A stretch of 58,503 nt of DNA from an uncultured Lachnospiraceae bacterium (lineage in GTDB: Bacteria > Bacillota > Clostridia > Lachnospirales > Lachnospiraceae). Where the stretch lies: contig UQDA01000015.1 in the NCBI GenBank assembly GCA_900539715.1, positions 1-58,503 on the forward strand, in the 5' to 3' direction. The position numbers and the translations under genes are program-made. Positions within the stretch are counted from its first letter, which is position 1. Each line of letters opens with the position of its first letter. Positions 25,395-33,818 of this stretch are shown here, one piece after another. The notes beneath the pieces are model-generated. The model was not told the DNA's origin. It was given only the letters and a program-made list of their open reading frames with translations, and did no database searches.

Positions 25395-26738
25395 TCATCT
25401 TTGCAGATTTGCAAATTTTGTATAGTCGGGCAGCCATACAAGCTCTATCGTACCGATAGGACCATTTCTCTGCTTGGCAATGATAACCTCTGCAATGCCC
25501 TTTTTTTCCGTATCCGGATTGTAATAATCATCGCGGTACAAAAACATCACCACGTCCGCATCCTGCTCGATGGCGCCCGATTCACGCAAGTCGGACAGCA
25601 TCGGACGATGCTCGGGGCGCTGCTCTACCGCACGCGACAGCTGAGACAGTGCTATCACCGGAACCTGCAGCTCACGTGCCAGCGCTTTTAAAGAACGGGA
25701 AATATCCGAAATCTCCTGCTGACGGGAATCCGACGAACGCCCCCCGCTGCCGCTCATCAACTGCAGATAGTCGATAATTATGAGCTTTAAGTCATATTCC
25801 AGCTTGTATTTGCGGCACTTGGATCGCAGCTCCGCAATCGTGATGCCCGGAGTATCATCAATGATAAGATTCGACTTTCCTATCACGCCCGCACTCTCTA
25901 TCAGGCTTTCCCATTCTGCATCTGTCAGATTTCCGGTACGCAGATGCTGGGAGTCTACCTTGGATTCCAGCGAGAACAGTCGGTTCACGAACTGCTCCTT
26001 ACTCATCTCCAGACTGAACATCGCTACGGTCATGTTCTGTTTGAACGCCACATTCTGAGCAATATTCAGGACAAACGCTGTTTTTCCCATAGAAGGACGC
26101 GCTGCTATCAGTATCAGGTCGGAAGGTTGTAAGCCCGCCGTTTTGTAATCCAGATCGATAAAACCTGTCGGAATTCCCGTAACGTTTCCTTTGTTCTTTG
26201 AGGCCTTTTCAATCCTGTCCATCGCATTCATCACGACCTGACGGATGGGGACAAAATCTCCTGTATTACGCCTTTGTACAAGATCGAACACCTTTTTTTC
26301 GGTCGTCTCAAGAATCTCCTCAAGGCTTTCCTTCCCCGCATAGCAGGTATTTGCTATCTCTTCGTTCATACGGATGAGACGGCGCAGCGTCGCCTTTTCC
26401 GCTACGATATTCGCGTAATATTTAATGTTTGCGGAGGTGGGCACAGCCCTTATCAGATCGCCGATAAATTCCAGGCTGGAAATCTCCGGCGGCACGTCCT
26501 TCTCCTTCAGCTTGTCCTGAAGCGTTACCAAATCTACCGGTCTGCCGCCGTCATTTAACTCCACCATCGTTTCAAACAGCACACCATACTGTCGGTTGTA
26601 AAAATCCTCTCCCGTGATGATTTCGGACGCTACTACGATAGCTTCTCTGTCCATTATCATAGAACCTATCACCGACTGCTCTGCCTCTATGCTGTGCGGG
26701 AGTACCCTTTTTAAAATCGCCTCGTCAGCTGCTGCCAT
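25395..26738 (-). CDS. dnaB: replicative DNA helicase DnaB
   Basis: 447 residues, full length, hexameric 5'-3' helicase of the replisome. N-terminal DnaB domain LPHSIEAEQSVIGSMIMD; RecA-like domain with Walker A ARPSMGKTAF near residue 208, Walker B LIIIDYLQLM, and LSQLSRAVEQRPEHRPMLSDLRESGAIEQDAD typical of DnaB. No intein. ATG follows GAGGGAATG. It is the last gene of gdpP-rplI-dnaB, an order also known in Bacillus. The likely loader genes are at 13.6-15.8 kb. Confidence 0.97.
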   Translation of the reverse strand: MAAADEAILKRVLPHSIEAEQSVIGSMIMDREAIVVASEIITGEDFYNRQYGVLFETMVELNDGGRPVDLVTLQDKLKEKDVPPEISSLEFIGDLIRAVPTSANIKYYANIVAEKATLRRLIRMNEEIANTCYAGKESLEEILETTEKKVFDLVQRRNTGDFVPIRQVVMNAMDRIEKASKNKGNVTGIPTGFIDLDYKTAGLQPSDLILIAARPSMGKTAFVLNIAQNVAFKQNMTVAMFSLEMSKEQFVNRLFSLESKVDSQHLRTGNLTDAEWESLIESAGVIGKSNLIIDDTPGITIAELRSKCRKYKLEYDLKLIIIDYLQLMSGSGGRSSDSRQQEISDISRSLKALARELQVPVIALSQLSRAVEQRPEHRPMLSDLRESGAIEQDADVVMFLYRDDYYNPDTEKKGIAEVIIAKQRNGPIGTIELVWLPDYTKFANLQR

Positions 26739-26779
26739 CTTTTCATTCCCTCTTATCTGCCGTCGTTTTGCCCGAAGCG

Positions 26780-27226
26780 TTACGCCTCAACCACTTTCAC
26801 GCGCAGAATGCCTGTCACCTGCGGATGAAGCTTTACCGGCACCTCATGCGTGCCAAAAGTCTTGAGCGCTTCAGGAAGCTGAATCTTCTTTTTGTCGATT
26901 TCTACATCATTCTGCTCTTTGTAAGCAGCCGCTATCTCCTTGCTGGATACCGAACCAAACGCCCTGCCGCCTTCGCCGGCCTTGATGGAAAGCGTCACGC
27001 TCATCTCTTCCAGCCTTGCTGCCAGCGCTTTCGCCGCTTCCAGCTGTTCCTTTGCCAGTTTTTCATTCTGCGCCTTCTGGAGCTTTAAATCGTTCATATT
27101 TGCCCCGTTTGCTTCAACGCCCAGCTTCTTTTTTAAGATAAAATTCTTGCCATAGCCGTCCGAAACATCTACAACCTGTCCCTTCTTGCCCAATGCCTTT
27201 ACATCTTCCAGTAAAATTACTTTCAT
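26780..27226 (-). CDS. rplI: 50S ribosomal protein bL9
   Basis: 148 residues, full length. Starts MKVILLEDVKALGKKGQVVDVSDGYGKNFILKK, the bL9 N-terminal domain, followed by the long connecting helix (LKLQKAQNEKLAKEQLEAAKAL) and the C-terminal domain (GRAFGSVSSKEIAAAYKEQ). The ATG overlaps the gdpP stop by four bases. It sits between gdpP and dnaB. Confidence 0.97.
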   Translation of the reverse strand: MKVILLEDVKALGKKGQVVDVSDGYGKNFILKKKLGVEANGANMNDLKLQKAQNEKLAKEQLEAAKALAARLEEMSVTLSIKAGEGGRAFGSVSSKEIAAAYKEQNDVEIDKKKIQLPEALKTFGTHEVPVKLHPQVTGILRVKVVEA

Positions 27227-29277
27227 GATATTTCACCTTCCTCTATCATTTTGTCCAACGTCCGTTTCAGAATGGCAATGCCTTCCTCCACGGGGGTATT
27301 TTCCATCTGGCAGCCTGCGATATTCAAATGTCCGCCGCCTCCCATACGCTCCATGATGACCTGTACGTTTACCTCATCAATGGAACGCGCCGAGAAAAAC
27401 AGCTTGTTCTGATACTCCGTCAGCACAAAGCTCGCCTTCACATCCCGGATATCCAAAAGCTCGTTTGCCGCCTGTGCTCCGACTACGGTCGGACTTACCA
27501 GCCCCTCCGAATTGCAGACCGAAATCGCATATGCGTTGCGGTATATCTCCGCCTGACTCACCGCATCTGCCTTGGCCTTGTATTCCGCCGCATTCTCCCT
27601 GAAAAGCTTGCGGACGCGGGTCACATCTGCGCCATTCCTTCGCAAAAATGCCGCAGCCTCAAAAGTACGCACTCCCGTTTTTGTATTAAAGTTCTGCGTA
27701 TCTACAACCATACCCGCATACATACTGTCCGCTTCCTCGCTCTTTATCCGAAGCCCGTCACTGATATACTGCAGCACTTCCGACACCATTTCACAGGTGG
27801 ATGAGGCATATGTTTCCACATAGGAGAGCGTTGCATTTTCTATCGTCTCCGTACCCGCCCGATGATGGTCGAGCACTACGATAGATTTACAGATTTTCAG
27901 CAGCTCGGGGCATTCTGTCAGCGAAGGCTTATTGACATCCACCACGACAAGAACCGTATTCGGTCCTGCGCATTCGATCGCCTGAGCGCTCGTCAGCATC
28001 ATATCGTTTTCATACTCCGGATTGTCTTTAAACAGGTCTACGATAGGGCGCAGGGAAGTCGTCACATCATTCAGGACAATCTGGGCTTTCCGCTCCAATG
28101 TCCGCGCGATGCGATAAATACCGACCGCCGCGCCAAAGCTGTCCACATCCCCTATCTTATGTCCCATAATGAGCACATTGTCCTTGCTCGTGATTATCTC
28201 ACGCAGGGCATGTGCCTTCACACGCGCCTTTACCCGGGTGCTCTTTTCAACCTGCTGGCTCTTGCCGCCGTAATAATTTATCTTATCCGGCTGCTTCACG
28301 ACCGCCTGATCACCGCCGCGTCCGAGAGCAAAATCTATTGCTGTCCGCGCAAATTCATAATTCTGAGCATATACAAGCCCGTCCAGCCCAATACCGATAC
28401 TGATGGTTACCGCCATTTCATTGCCGATATTGACCGTCTTTACATCCTCCAGAAGTTCAAACCGCTGTTCCTGCATCTGTGCCACCGATTTTTTCTTCAG
28501 AATGACAAGGTATTTGTCCTTCTCTATCTTCTGGCAGATACCATCGAATGCCGCAACATATTTGTTCACTTTACGGTCTATCAGCGCAGTTAAAAGAGAA
28601 CGCCGCACCTCCTCAACGCTCGCCAGCGCTTCTTCGTAGTTGTCCAGATATATCAGGCCGACCGCGAGAGACTGGTCGTCATTTTCCCGCAGTGCTATCT
28701 TCAGCGCAGTCTCATCATACAGGTACAGCGCATACAGCCAGCTCTCATAGTCACCCTCTTCAAGGATATCGCTGTCCTCCGCGATACCTTTCAATGAGAC
28801 GCGGACGATATGGGCCATATAATCGCTTTCTTCAAAGGAAATCTCGACCTCGGTCTCCTGTTCGTCCTGCGGCAGCTTCTCCTTCGTGATTGCCGGAAAA
28901 ACATAGGTAATGGACTTATGGAAGCCCTTCTCGCTGTGAATCGCCGCTTTGAATGCATTATTGCACCATATCACGCGCCCCGACTCATCCAGAAGAGCAT
29001 ACGGTATCACCATATCCCTCAAAAGCGTCTTCTGAATCTGGCCATACTGCGTCGCAAAGCTCACCAGCTCATTGATGATGACCGGACGGTTGTAGAACAT
29101 CAAAAGAAGAACGATTCCGAAATAACACAGCAAAAAGCATGTCAGCAAAAATCCCGCTTCCACACTCAGGAAATAAATCCCTACATCCAGCAGCAAAAGC
29201 ATGAGCCCCAGATAGAGCGACGTTTGCATATATATCCGCAGTCTGCCCTTTAACTTGATCCGTTTTTTCATTTTCAT
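27223..29277 (-). CDS. gdpP: cyclic-di-AMP phosphodiesterase GdpP
   Basis: About 684 residues. Two N-terminal membrane helices (LYLGLMLLLLDVGIYFL, AGFLLTCFLLCYFGIVLLL), a PAS-like domain (IPYALLDESGRVIWCNNAF), a degenerate GGDEF domain, then a DHH domain with MGHKIGDVDSFGAAVG and VLDHHRAG, and a C-terminal DHHA1 domain ending MGGGGHLNIAGCQ. It hydrolyses c-di-AMP to pApA at the membrane. ATG at 29277 follows AGGTG; a GTG at 29286 adds three residues. It is coupled to rplI. The matching cyclase cdaA is at 52.4-53.3 kb. Confidence 0.95.
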   Translation of the reverse strand: MKMKKRIKLKGRLRIYMQTSLYLGLMLLLLDVGIYFLSVEAGFLLTCFLLCYFGIVLLLMFYNRPVIINELVSFATQYGQIQKTLLRDMVIPYALLDESGRVIWCNNAFKAAIHSEKGFHKSITYVFPAITKEKLPQDEQETEVEISFEESDYMAHIVRVSLKGIAEDSDILEEGDYESWLYALYLYDETALKIALRENDDQSLAVGLIYLDNYEEALASVEEVRRSLLTALIDRKVNKYVAAFDGICQKIEKDKYLVILKKKSVAQMQEQRFELLEDVKTVNIGNEMAVTISIGIGLDGLVYAQNYEFARTAIDFALGRGGDQAVVKQPDKINYYGGKSQQVEKSTRVKARVKAHALREIITSKDNVLIMGHKIGDVDSFGAAVGIYRIARTLERKAQIVLNDVTTSLRPIVDLFKDNPEYENDMMLTSAQAIECAGPNTVLVVVDVNKPSLTECPELLKICKSIVVLDHHRAGTETIENATLSYVETYASSTCEMVSEVLQYISDGLRIKSEEADSMYAGMVVDTQNFNTKTGVRTFEAAAFLRRNGADVTRVRKLFRENAAEYKAKADAVSQAEIYRNAYAISVCNSEGLVSPTVVGAQAANELLDIRDVKASFVLTEYQNKLFFSARSIDEVNVQVIMERMGGGGHLNIAGCQMENTPVEEGIAILKRTLDKMIEEGEIS

Positions 29278-29427
29278 AATACACACCTGTGAAAAGTTCT
29301 TATAACCCCTAAAAATCCAGCTGCACGGGTTAAGTATATCATTTCTTTTGAAAAATTACCATACCCTAAACCAAACGGGAACGCAGGATGTGACAAAAAC
29401 CTCCGGAGTTGGCGCTTACCTGTTACG

Positions 29428-29467
29428 CAAAAAAACAGACAGAAAACTCCCGGCTTCCTGTCTGTTC
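29428..29467 (-). terminator. terminator of rpsF-ssb-rpsR
   Basis: Stem AACAGACAG/CTGTCTGTT with a 15-base loop; minus strand ends CTGTTTTTTTGCG, 13 bases after the rpsR stop. Confidence 0.85.
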
Positions 29468-29479
29468 CATATCTGCAAT

Positions 29480-29743
29480 TTATTCTGCCACGTAAGGCAT
29501 AAGAGCCAGATGACGTGCTCTTTTGATAGCAACAGTCAGAGCTCTCTGATGCTTTGCGCAGTTGCCTGTGATTCTTCTGGGAAGGATTTTGCCTCTCTCA
29601 GAAACGTATCTCTTTAACTTGTTTGTGTCCTTGTAATCGATCACATTGTCTTTACCGCAGAATACGCAAACTTTCTTTCTTCTGCGCATGCCGCCTCTTC
29701 TCCTTGCCGGAGCGTCAGGTCTTTCAGATTTATTGAATGCCAT
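29480..29743 (-). CDS. rpsR: 30S ribosomal protein bS18
   Basis: 87 residues. Basic N-terminus (RRRGGMRRRKK), then CVFCGKDN and GNCAKHQR, giving a Cys/His set of the zinc-binding form, with the family core YKDTNKLKRYVSERGKILPRRITG. ATG at 29743 follows AGGAGG. Third gene of rpsF-ssb-rpsR. Confidence 0.97.
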   Translation of the reverse strand: MAFNKSERPDAPARRRGGMRRRKKVCVFCGKDNVIDYKDTNKLKRYVSERGKILPRRITGNCAKHQRALTVAIKRARHLALMPYVAE

Positions 29744-29780
29744 GATGGTTTACCTCCTGTTTGAATGTGGTACAAAATAA

Positions 29781-29866
29781 CGCAAAATCGCTGCGTAATT
29801 TCATACGGGAAACTTCTCAATCGCTTCGCGCTTGAGAAATAGCGCAAAATCGCTACGCGATTTTGC
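29781..29866. repeat. hairpin-rich spacer between ssb and rpsR
   Basis: Contains a perfect stem GCAAAATCGC-TAC-GCGATTTTGC at 29844-29866 directly after the ssb stop, a stem TTCTCAA/TTGAGAA (29814-29838), and a second copy of CGCAAAATCGCT at 29781. The same word repeated in both orientations suggests a small mobile or REP-like hairpin, or a processing/attenuation site before rpsR. Confidence 0.5.
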
Positions 29867-30331
29867 TTAGTTAAACGGCAATTCCTCGTCAATCCCGTCC
29901 GGGATGTTCATGAAGCCGTCTGCCGCTGCGGAAGGCTGCGGTCTTGCAGGAGCGTTTCCGTAACCGCCGCCGGCATAACCCCCATCGTTATTCGCCGCGC
30001 TGTTCTTGCTCTCCGCAAACTCCTGGTCCTCCACAACAACATCTGTTGTATACACTTTGACGCCGTCCTTATTGACATAGCTGCCGGTCTGGATACGTCC
30101 GGTCACCACAAGCTTGGTTCCCTTATGGAGATATCTCTCTGCGAACTCTGCACTCTTACCGAATGCAACGCATCCGATAAAATCTGCGGAACTGTCGTCG
30201 CCGCCGTTATTACGTGAAAATCTCCTATCCACTGCCAGCGTATATCTGGCGATCGCCATCGCATTTTCTCCCTGAGAATACCGAACCTCGGGATCTCTGG
30301 TGAGACGACCCATAAGAATGACTTTATTCAT
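29867..30331 (-). CDS. ssb: single-stranded DNA-binding protein
   Basis: 154 residues. OB fold starting MNKVILMGRLTRDPEVRYSQGENAMAIARYTLAVDRRF, then a Gly/Ala/Asn-rich linker and the acidic tip DGIDEELPFN that recruits partner proteins. Between rpsF and rpsR as in most Firmicutes. Confidence 0.97.
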   Translation of the reverse strand: MNKVILMGRLTRDPEVRYSQGENAMAIARYTLAVDRRFSRNNGGDDSSADFIGCVAFGKSAEFAERYLHKGTKLVVTGRIQTGSYVNKDGVKVYTTDVVVEDQEFAESKNSAANNDGGYAGGGYGNAPARPQPSAAADGFMNIPDGIDEELPFN

Positions 30332-30345
30332 ATTGACTCTCTTTC

Positions 30346-30636
30346 TTACTTCGCTTCGTTCTTGACAACTAAGTATCTGAGTACGTTGTCCATGATGCGA
30401 ATACGGCTCTCAATCTCTGCCGGTGCAGAAGACTCAGCCTCGAACTGGATGAAGTAATAGAAGCCCTCTCTCATTTTCTGGATCTCGTAAGCGAGTCTCT
30501 TCTTGCCCCAGTCATCAACGTTGGTGATAGTGCCGCCGAATCTCTCGATCAGGGCTTTGCACTTGTCAACAACCGCAGCTCTTTCTTCATCTTCGATTTT
30601 CGCACTGACAACCACAGCTAATTCGTACTTGTTCAT
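30346..30636 (-). CDS. rpsF: 30S ribosomal protein bS6
   Basis: 96 residues, MNKYELAVVVSAKIEDEERAAVVDKCKALIERFGG..., with the conserved DDWGKKRLAYEIQKMREGFYYFIQFE and RIMDNVLRYLVVK. Binds bS18 in the platform of the small subunit. ATG follows AAAAGGAGG. First gene of the operon, behind the promoter at 30709-30737; the leader contains a CCTTTTAAAAGG palindrome. Confidence 0.97.
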   Translation of the reverse strand: MNKYELAVVVSAKIEDEERAAVVDKCKALIERFGGTITNVDDWGKKRLAYEIQKMREGFYYFIQFEAESSAPAEIESRIRIMDNVLRYLVVKNEAK

Positions 30637-30708
30637 GCTAATTTACCTCCTTTTGGTCTCTGGCCCCTTCCTTTTAAAAGGAGCAAGGAATATATATCAC
30701 GGGTTACA

Positions 30709-30737
30709 ATGATAACATGTATCTCCGCAATTTTCAA
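30709..30737 (-). promoter_or_regulatory. sigma-A-type promoter of rpsF-ssb-rpsR
   Basis: Minus strand TTGAAA (30737-30732), 17 bases, TATCAT (30714-30709). The -35 hexamer overlaps the end of the DUF951 gene at 30734. Confidence 0.75.
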
Positions 30738-30916
30738 GCTTTTCTTTTGATATCGCGAAGATTTTTTTCTACTAATCTGCGGGCGATCATAATCTGATGT
30801 CCGCAGCCTGCACATTTTAAACGGAAATCCGCCCCTATACGGAGCACTTCCCATTCCTTGCTGCCGCAGGGATGCTGTTTTTTCAGCGTCACCACATCCC
30901 CTACCTGAATATCCAT
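30734..30916 (-). CDS. DUF951 family protein
   Basis: 60 residues, MDIQVGDVVTLKKQHPCGSKEWEVLRIGADFRLKCAGCGHQIMIAR..., matching the small DUF951 family found near rpsF in many Firmicutes. Cys 17 and the later CAGC could form a small metal site. The ATG follows AAAGGAGG. It lies 29 bases after the sirtuin gene. Function unknown; a nucleic-acid-binding role is plausible from its basic, SH3-like look but not shown. Confidence 0.85.
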   Translation of the reverse strand: MDIQVGDVVTLKKQHPCGSKEWEVLRIGADFRLKCAGCGHQIMIARRLVEKNLRDIKRKA

Positions 30917-30945
30917 AGCGCCTCCTTTTTTAAACTGTTCTGTCT

Positions 30946-31665
30946 TTAAAGCGCCGCAAAGATTTCCCCGATGCTGCCGGTCACAACCATATCCGCCGCA
31001 GAATCCTTCGCAGTCGGCGTCCGGTTGATAAGTACCAGCTTGTTCCCGCGGTAATAATCTATCAGCCCTGCCGCCGGATAAACAACGAGCGATGTGCCGC
31101 CGACGATGAGCACATCCGCCTCGGATATCGCCGCTATCGCCTCGCGCATCGTATCCATATTCAGACTCTCTTCATAAAGAACAACATCCGGCTTGATGAT
31201 ACCTCCGCACTCACAGTGCGGCACGCCGGTGCTCTGAGCCACCGCAGCAACATCATAAAAACGGTGACAGCGCTCGCAGTAATTGCGAAGAACGCTACCA
31301 TGGAGCTCCAGCACTCTCCGGCTCCCCGCCGCCTGATGCAGCCCATCAATATTCTGCGTAATGACCGCCTTCAGCCTGCCCTCACGCTCCCACTCCGCAA
31401 GTTTTAAATGGGCGGCGTTCGGTTTTGCGCCGGACACGAGCATCTTTGCCCGGTAAAACCGGTAAAATTCCTCCGGATTCTGTCTGAAAAACGTATGGCT
31501 CAATATCGTTTCCGGCGGAAACCGGTATTCCTGATGATACAGCCCGTCCGTGCTGCGGAAATCCGGTATTCCGCTCTCCGTAGACACGCCCGCGCCTCCG
31601 AAAAATACAATATTATCGCTCTGTTCAATAATTTCCTTTAGTTTTTTCCATTGCGAATCTGGCAT
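30946..31665 (-). CDS. NAD-dependent protein deacylase, Sir2 family
   Basis: 239 residues. GAGVSTESGIPDFRS and TQNIDGLH bind NAD; the catalytic His is in LELHGS; the zinc set is CERC...CEC (residues about 130-153). It removes acyl groups from lysines using NAD. ATG at 31665 follows GAGG and lies inside the end of the hemerythrin gene (41-base overlap), so the two are coupled. DUF951 follows. Confidence 0.94.
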   Translation of the reverse strand: MPDSQWKKLKEIIEQSDNIVFFGGAGVSTESGIPDFRSTDGLYHQEYRFPPETILSHTFFRQNPEEFYRFYRAKMLVSGAKPNAAHLKLAEWEREGRLKAVITQNIDGLHQAAGSRRVLELHGSVLRNYCERCHRFYDVAAVAQSTGVPHCECGGIIKPDVVLYEESLNMDTMREAIAAISEADVLIVGGTSLVVYPAAGLIDYYRGNKLVLINRTPTAKDSAADMVVTGSIGEIFAAL

Positions 31666-32056
31666 ATTTCATATCCTCGATCTTAATATGGTCATGAAGC
31701 CACTTCTGCAGATATTCAAACACTTCCTGTATCATAGCGTCCTGTGTCCCAAGGGAAAGCTGGGAAATCTGTTCTACAAACTCATCCAGACGCTGCACAA
31801 AAAGCCTGTGCTGCTGCTTCTGCATCTCCAGACCGTCATACCCCATCTCTGCCATCAGCTTCTCCTCATGCGTAAAGTGCATCTCCGTGTAATCACGCAG
31901 ACGGTTCAGCAGAGCGCGGATATCAGCGCACTTAAACAGCATATTCTCATCGTCTAAAAGTGCTCTCACCTGGTCTGTCAGATCCAGGAGCACAACGTGC
32001 TCCACATCCACCTCTTCCACTCCGCTCATGTAGTCGTCCTTTGCTACCTGATTCAT
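31625..32056 (-). CDS. bacteriohemerythrin
   Basis: 143 residues of the hemerythrin HHE fold: an H in VDVEHVVLL, then HFTHEE, then KQQHRLF, and HDHIKIED, which together supply the His, Glu and Asp ligands of a di-iron site. The usual N-terminal Trp-containing stretch is absent (DYMSGVEEVDVEH), so the helix A region is slightly divergent. Likely binds O2 or senses it or NO. Upstream of, and overlapping, the sirtuin gene. Confidence 0.85.
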   Translation of the reverse strand: MNQVAKDDYMSGVEEVDVEHVVLLDLTDQVRALLDDENMLFKCADIRALLNRLRDYTEMHFTHEEKLMAEMGYDGLEMQKQQHRLFVQRLDEFVEQISQLSLGTQDAMIQEVFEYLQKWLHDHIKIEDMKYARFAMEKTKGNY

Positions 32057-32092
32057 ACTGCTTCCTCTCCCGTCAAAAAATTCACGTTATCT

Positions 32093-32135
32093 GACTGTCC
32101 TCCTGTCTTCCCGCCAGGACAGTCCATTCTGTTTT
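32093..32135. terminator. hairpin between sdaAA and the hemerythrin gene
   Basis: Perfect 9-base stem GACTGTCCT/AGGACAGTC. On the plus strand it is followed by CATTCTGTTTTTTT; on the minus strand, the direction of sdaAA, a T run (GAATTTTTTG) comes nine bases later. It may act as an sdaA terminator or as a leader hairpin of the hemerythrin gene. Confidence 0.45.
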
Positions 32136-32184
32136 TTTCTAAAAAAGTGTATCATAAACAAATACTTTTTACAACAGCTTCCTG

Positions 32185-33051
32185 TCAGTCACGCAGGCAG
32201 CTTCGGCAGCGCACTCCCGTAGGTGTCGCCGCAAGTCCGCCCTCTCCCGTCTCCCTTACACAGGCAGGCATGGACATCCCCACTTCTCTCATGGCATCTA
32301 TCACCTCATCCGGCAAAATCCTGCTCCGAACGCCCGCCAGAGCCATATCCGCTGCCGAAAGCGCCACTACTGCGCCGGAAACATTTCTCTTTACACATGG
32401 CACCTCTACCAGCCCTGCGACAGGATCGCATACGAGACCGAGCAGGTTTTTCAGCGCCATCGCAGCTGCATGAGCGATATCCTCCGCTTGTCCGCCTCTC
32501 AGATAAACCGCCCCGCCGGCTGCCATCGCAGCCGCAGAACCGACCTCAGCCTGACAGCCCCCCTGTGCTCCGGCGATAAATGCCCGGGATGCTATCACAC
32601 CGCCGATGCCTGCCGCCACATAAAGAGCTTCCGTCATCCTGTCATCGGAAAATCCATACTTTTCCTGCATGCTCAAAAACACCGCCGGAACAACGCCGCA
32701 TGCGCCGGCTGTCGGAGCTGCAACTATCCTTTTCATGCAGGCATTGGATTCTCCCATTTTGACCGCCTTTTCCATCACCCGTCCTAAAAATTCCCCGCAT
32801 ATCGGCTCTCCGCAGTCTGCATACTTCTGCAGCTTTCCGCCGTCCGTCCCGACCAGACCGCTGCGGGATTTTAATGCAGGATCGTAGTTTTCATCCGCTT
32901 CCCGCATCGCCTGATACATCGCTTTTAACTGGGAAAAGGACTCCTCCTCTGAAATCTGACGTTCCTTACAGTCATCCTCTTCCACGGCTTTCCAAAAGCC
33001 GCCGCTTATCTCCTCTGCCCGTTCGCAGAGTTCTTCCAATGAACGATACAT
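32185..33051 (-). CDS. sdaAA: L-serine dehydratase, Fe-S type, alpha subunit
   Basis: 288 residues. Deaminates L-serine to pyruvate with a [4Fe-4S] cluster. Conserved stretches are KSRSGLVGTDGGKL, VAAPTAGACGVVPAVF, GCQAEVGSAAAMAAGG and GLVCDPVAGLVEVPC; cluster Cys candidates are in GACG, GLVCDP and VPCVKR. The ATG directly follows the sdaAB stop (TAAATG). Confidence 0.96.
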   Translation of the reverse strand: MYRSLEELCERAEEISGGFWKAVEEDDCKERQISEEESFSQLKAMYQAMREADENYDPALKSRSGLVGTDGGKLQKYADCGEPICGEFLGRVMEKAVKMGESNACMKRIVAAPTAGACGVVPAVFLSMQEKYGFSDDRMTEALYVAAGIGGVIASRAFIAGAQGGCQAEVGSAAAMAAGGAVYLRGGQAEDIAHAAAMALKNLLGLVCDPVAGLVEVPCVKRNVSGAVVALSAADMALAGVRSRILPDEVIDAMREVGMSMPACVRETGEGGLAATPTGVRCRSCLRD

Positions 33052-33717
33052 TTATCTCTCCTCCAGACAAAGATATATCACCTTTTCAATGCCGTCTTCC
33101 TTTTCCAGCTCCGCTATCTGTGCATAAGGCACTTCCTGGTCAACCTCAATGACCATAACCGCCTGACCGCCCCGCGCATCCCGGTACACCTGCATCGTAC
33201 CAATGTTGATGCCCGCTTCGCCAAGACGTGAAGTCACCTTCACGATGCAGCCCGGTCTGTCCTGATTATATACGACCAGCGTAGGCGCTTCTCCTGAAAA
33301 ATTCGCCGTCAGCCCGTCTATCTCGCTTATCCTTATCCTTCCGCCACCGATGGAAGCACCTATCACTTCCAGCTTTCTGCCGCTTATCCCTGTCACTTCC
33401 AGCTTGACCGAATTCGGATGGGCATTCTGTAAAGAAATCCCCTGTATAGAAAATTCCATTCCCGCCTTTTTTGCTTCTTCAAAGCTTTCCGGAATCCTCG
33501 GGTCATCCACCGCCAGTCCCAAAAGCCCCGCTACCAGCGCCCGGTCCGTACCATGCCCCTTCCCTGTCGCCAGAAAAGAGCCGTGCAGAAAAATATCCGC
33601 CTTTACCACCTTTTCGCCCAGAAGCTTCGCCGTCGTCTGTCCGATCCGAGCCGCTCCCGCCGTATGGGAGCTGGACGGACCGACCATCACAGGGCCGACA
33701 ATATCCAGTATATTCAT
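33052..33717 (-). CDS. sdaAB: L-serine dehydratase, Fe-S type, beta subunit
   Basis: 221 residues from ATG 33717, seven bases after AGGAGG; a GTG at 33720 is possible. N-terminal substrate-binding domain (DIVGPVMVGPSSSHTAGAARIG) and C-terminal ACT domain (TLVVYNQDRPGCIVKVTSRLGEAGINIGTM), which in relatives binds serine. Partner of sdaAA. Confidence 0.96.
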   Translation of the reverse strand: MNILDIVGPVMVGPSSSHTAGAARIGQTTAKLLGEKVVKADIFLHGSFLATGKGHGTDRALVAGLLGLAVDDPRIPESFEEAKKAGMEFSIQGISLQNAHPNSVKLEVTGISGRKLEVIGASIGGGRIRISEIDGLTANFSGEAPTLVVYNQDRPGCIVKVTSRLGEAGINIGTMQVYRDARGGQAVMVIEVDQEVPYAQIAELEKEDGIEKVIYLCLEER

Positions 33718-33818
33718 CACTTATCCTCCTAGCCATATCAAAAATGGGCAAACACTTTTGCCCCCAATATCATATTCTATCAATATCATACATGAATCCG
33801 TTGTGAAAGGCAATCACT

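Noticed and set aside
30637..30708. Ribosomal-protein leader motif for bS6:bS18 in the rpsF leader
   Set aside because: A CCTTTTAAAAGG palindrome exists but I cannot trace the conserved loop of the known motif; only the palindrome is mentioned.
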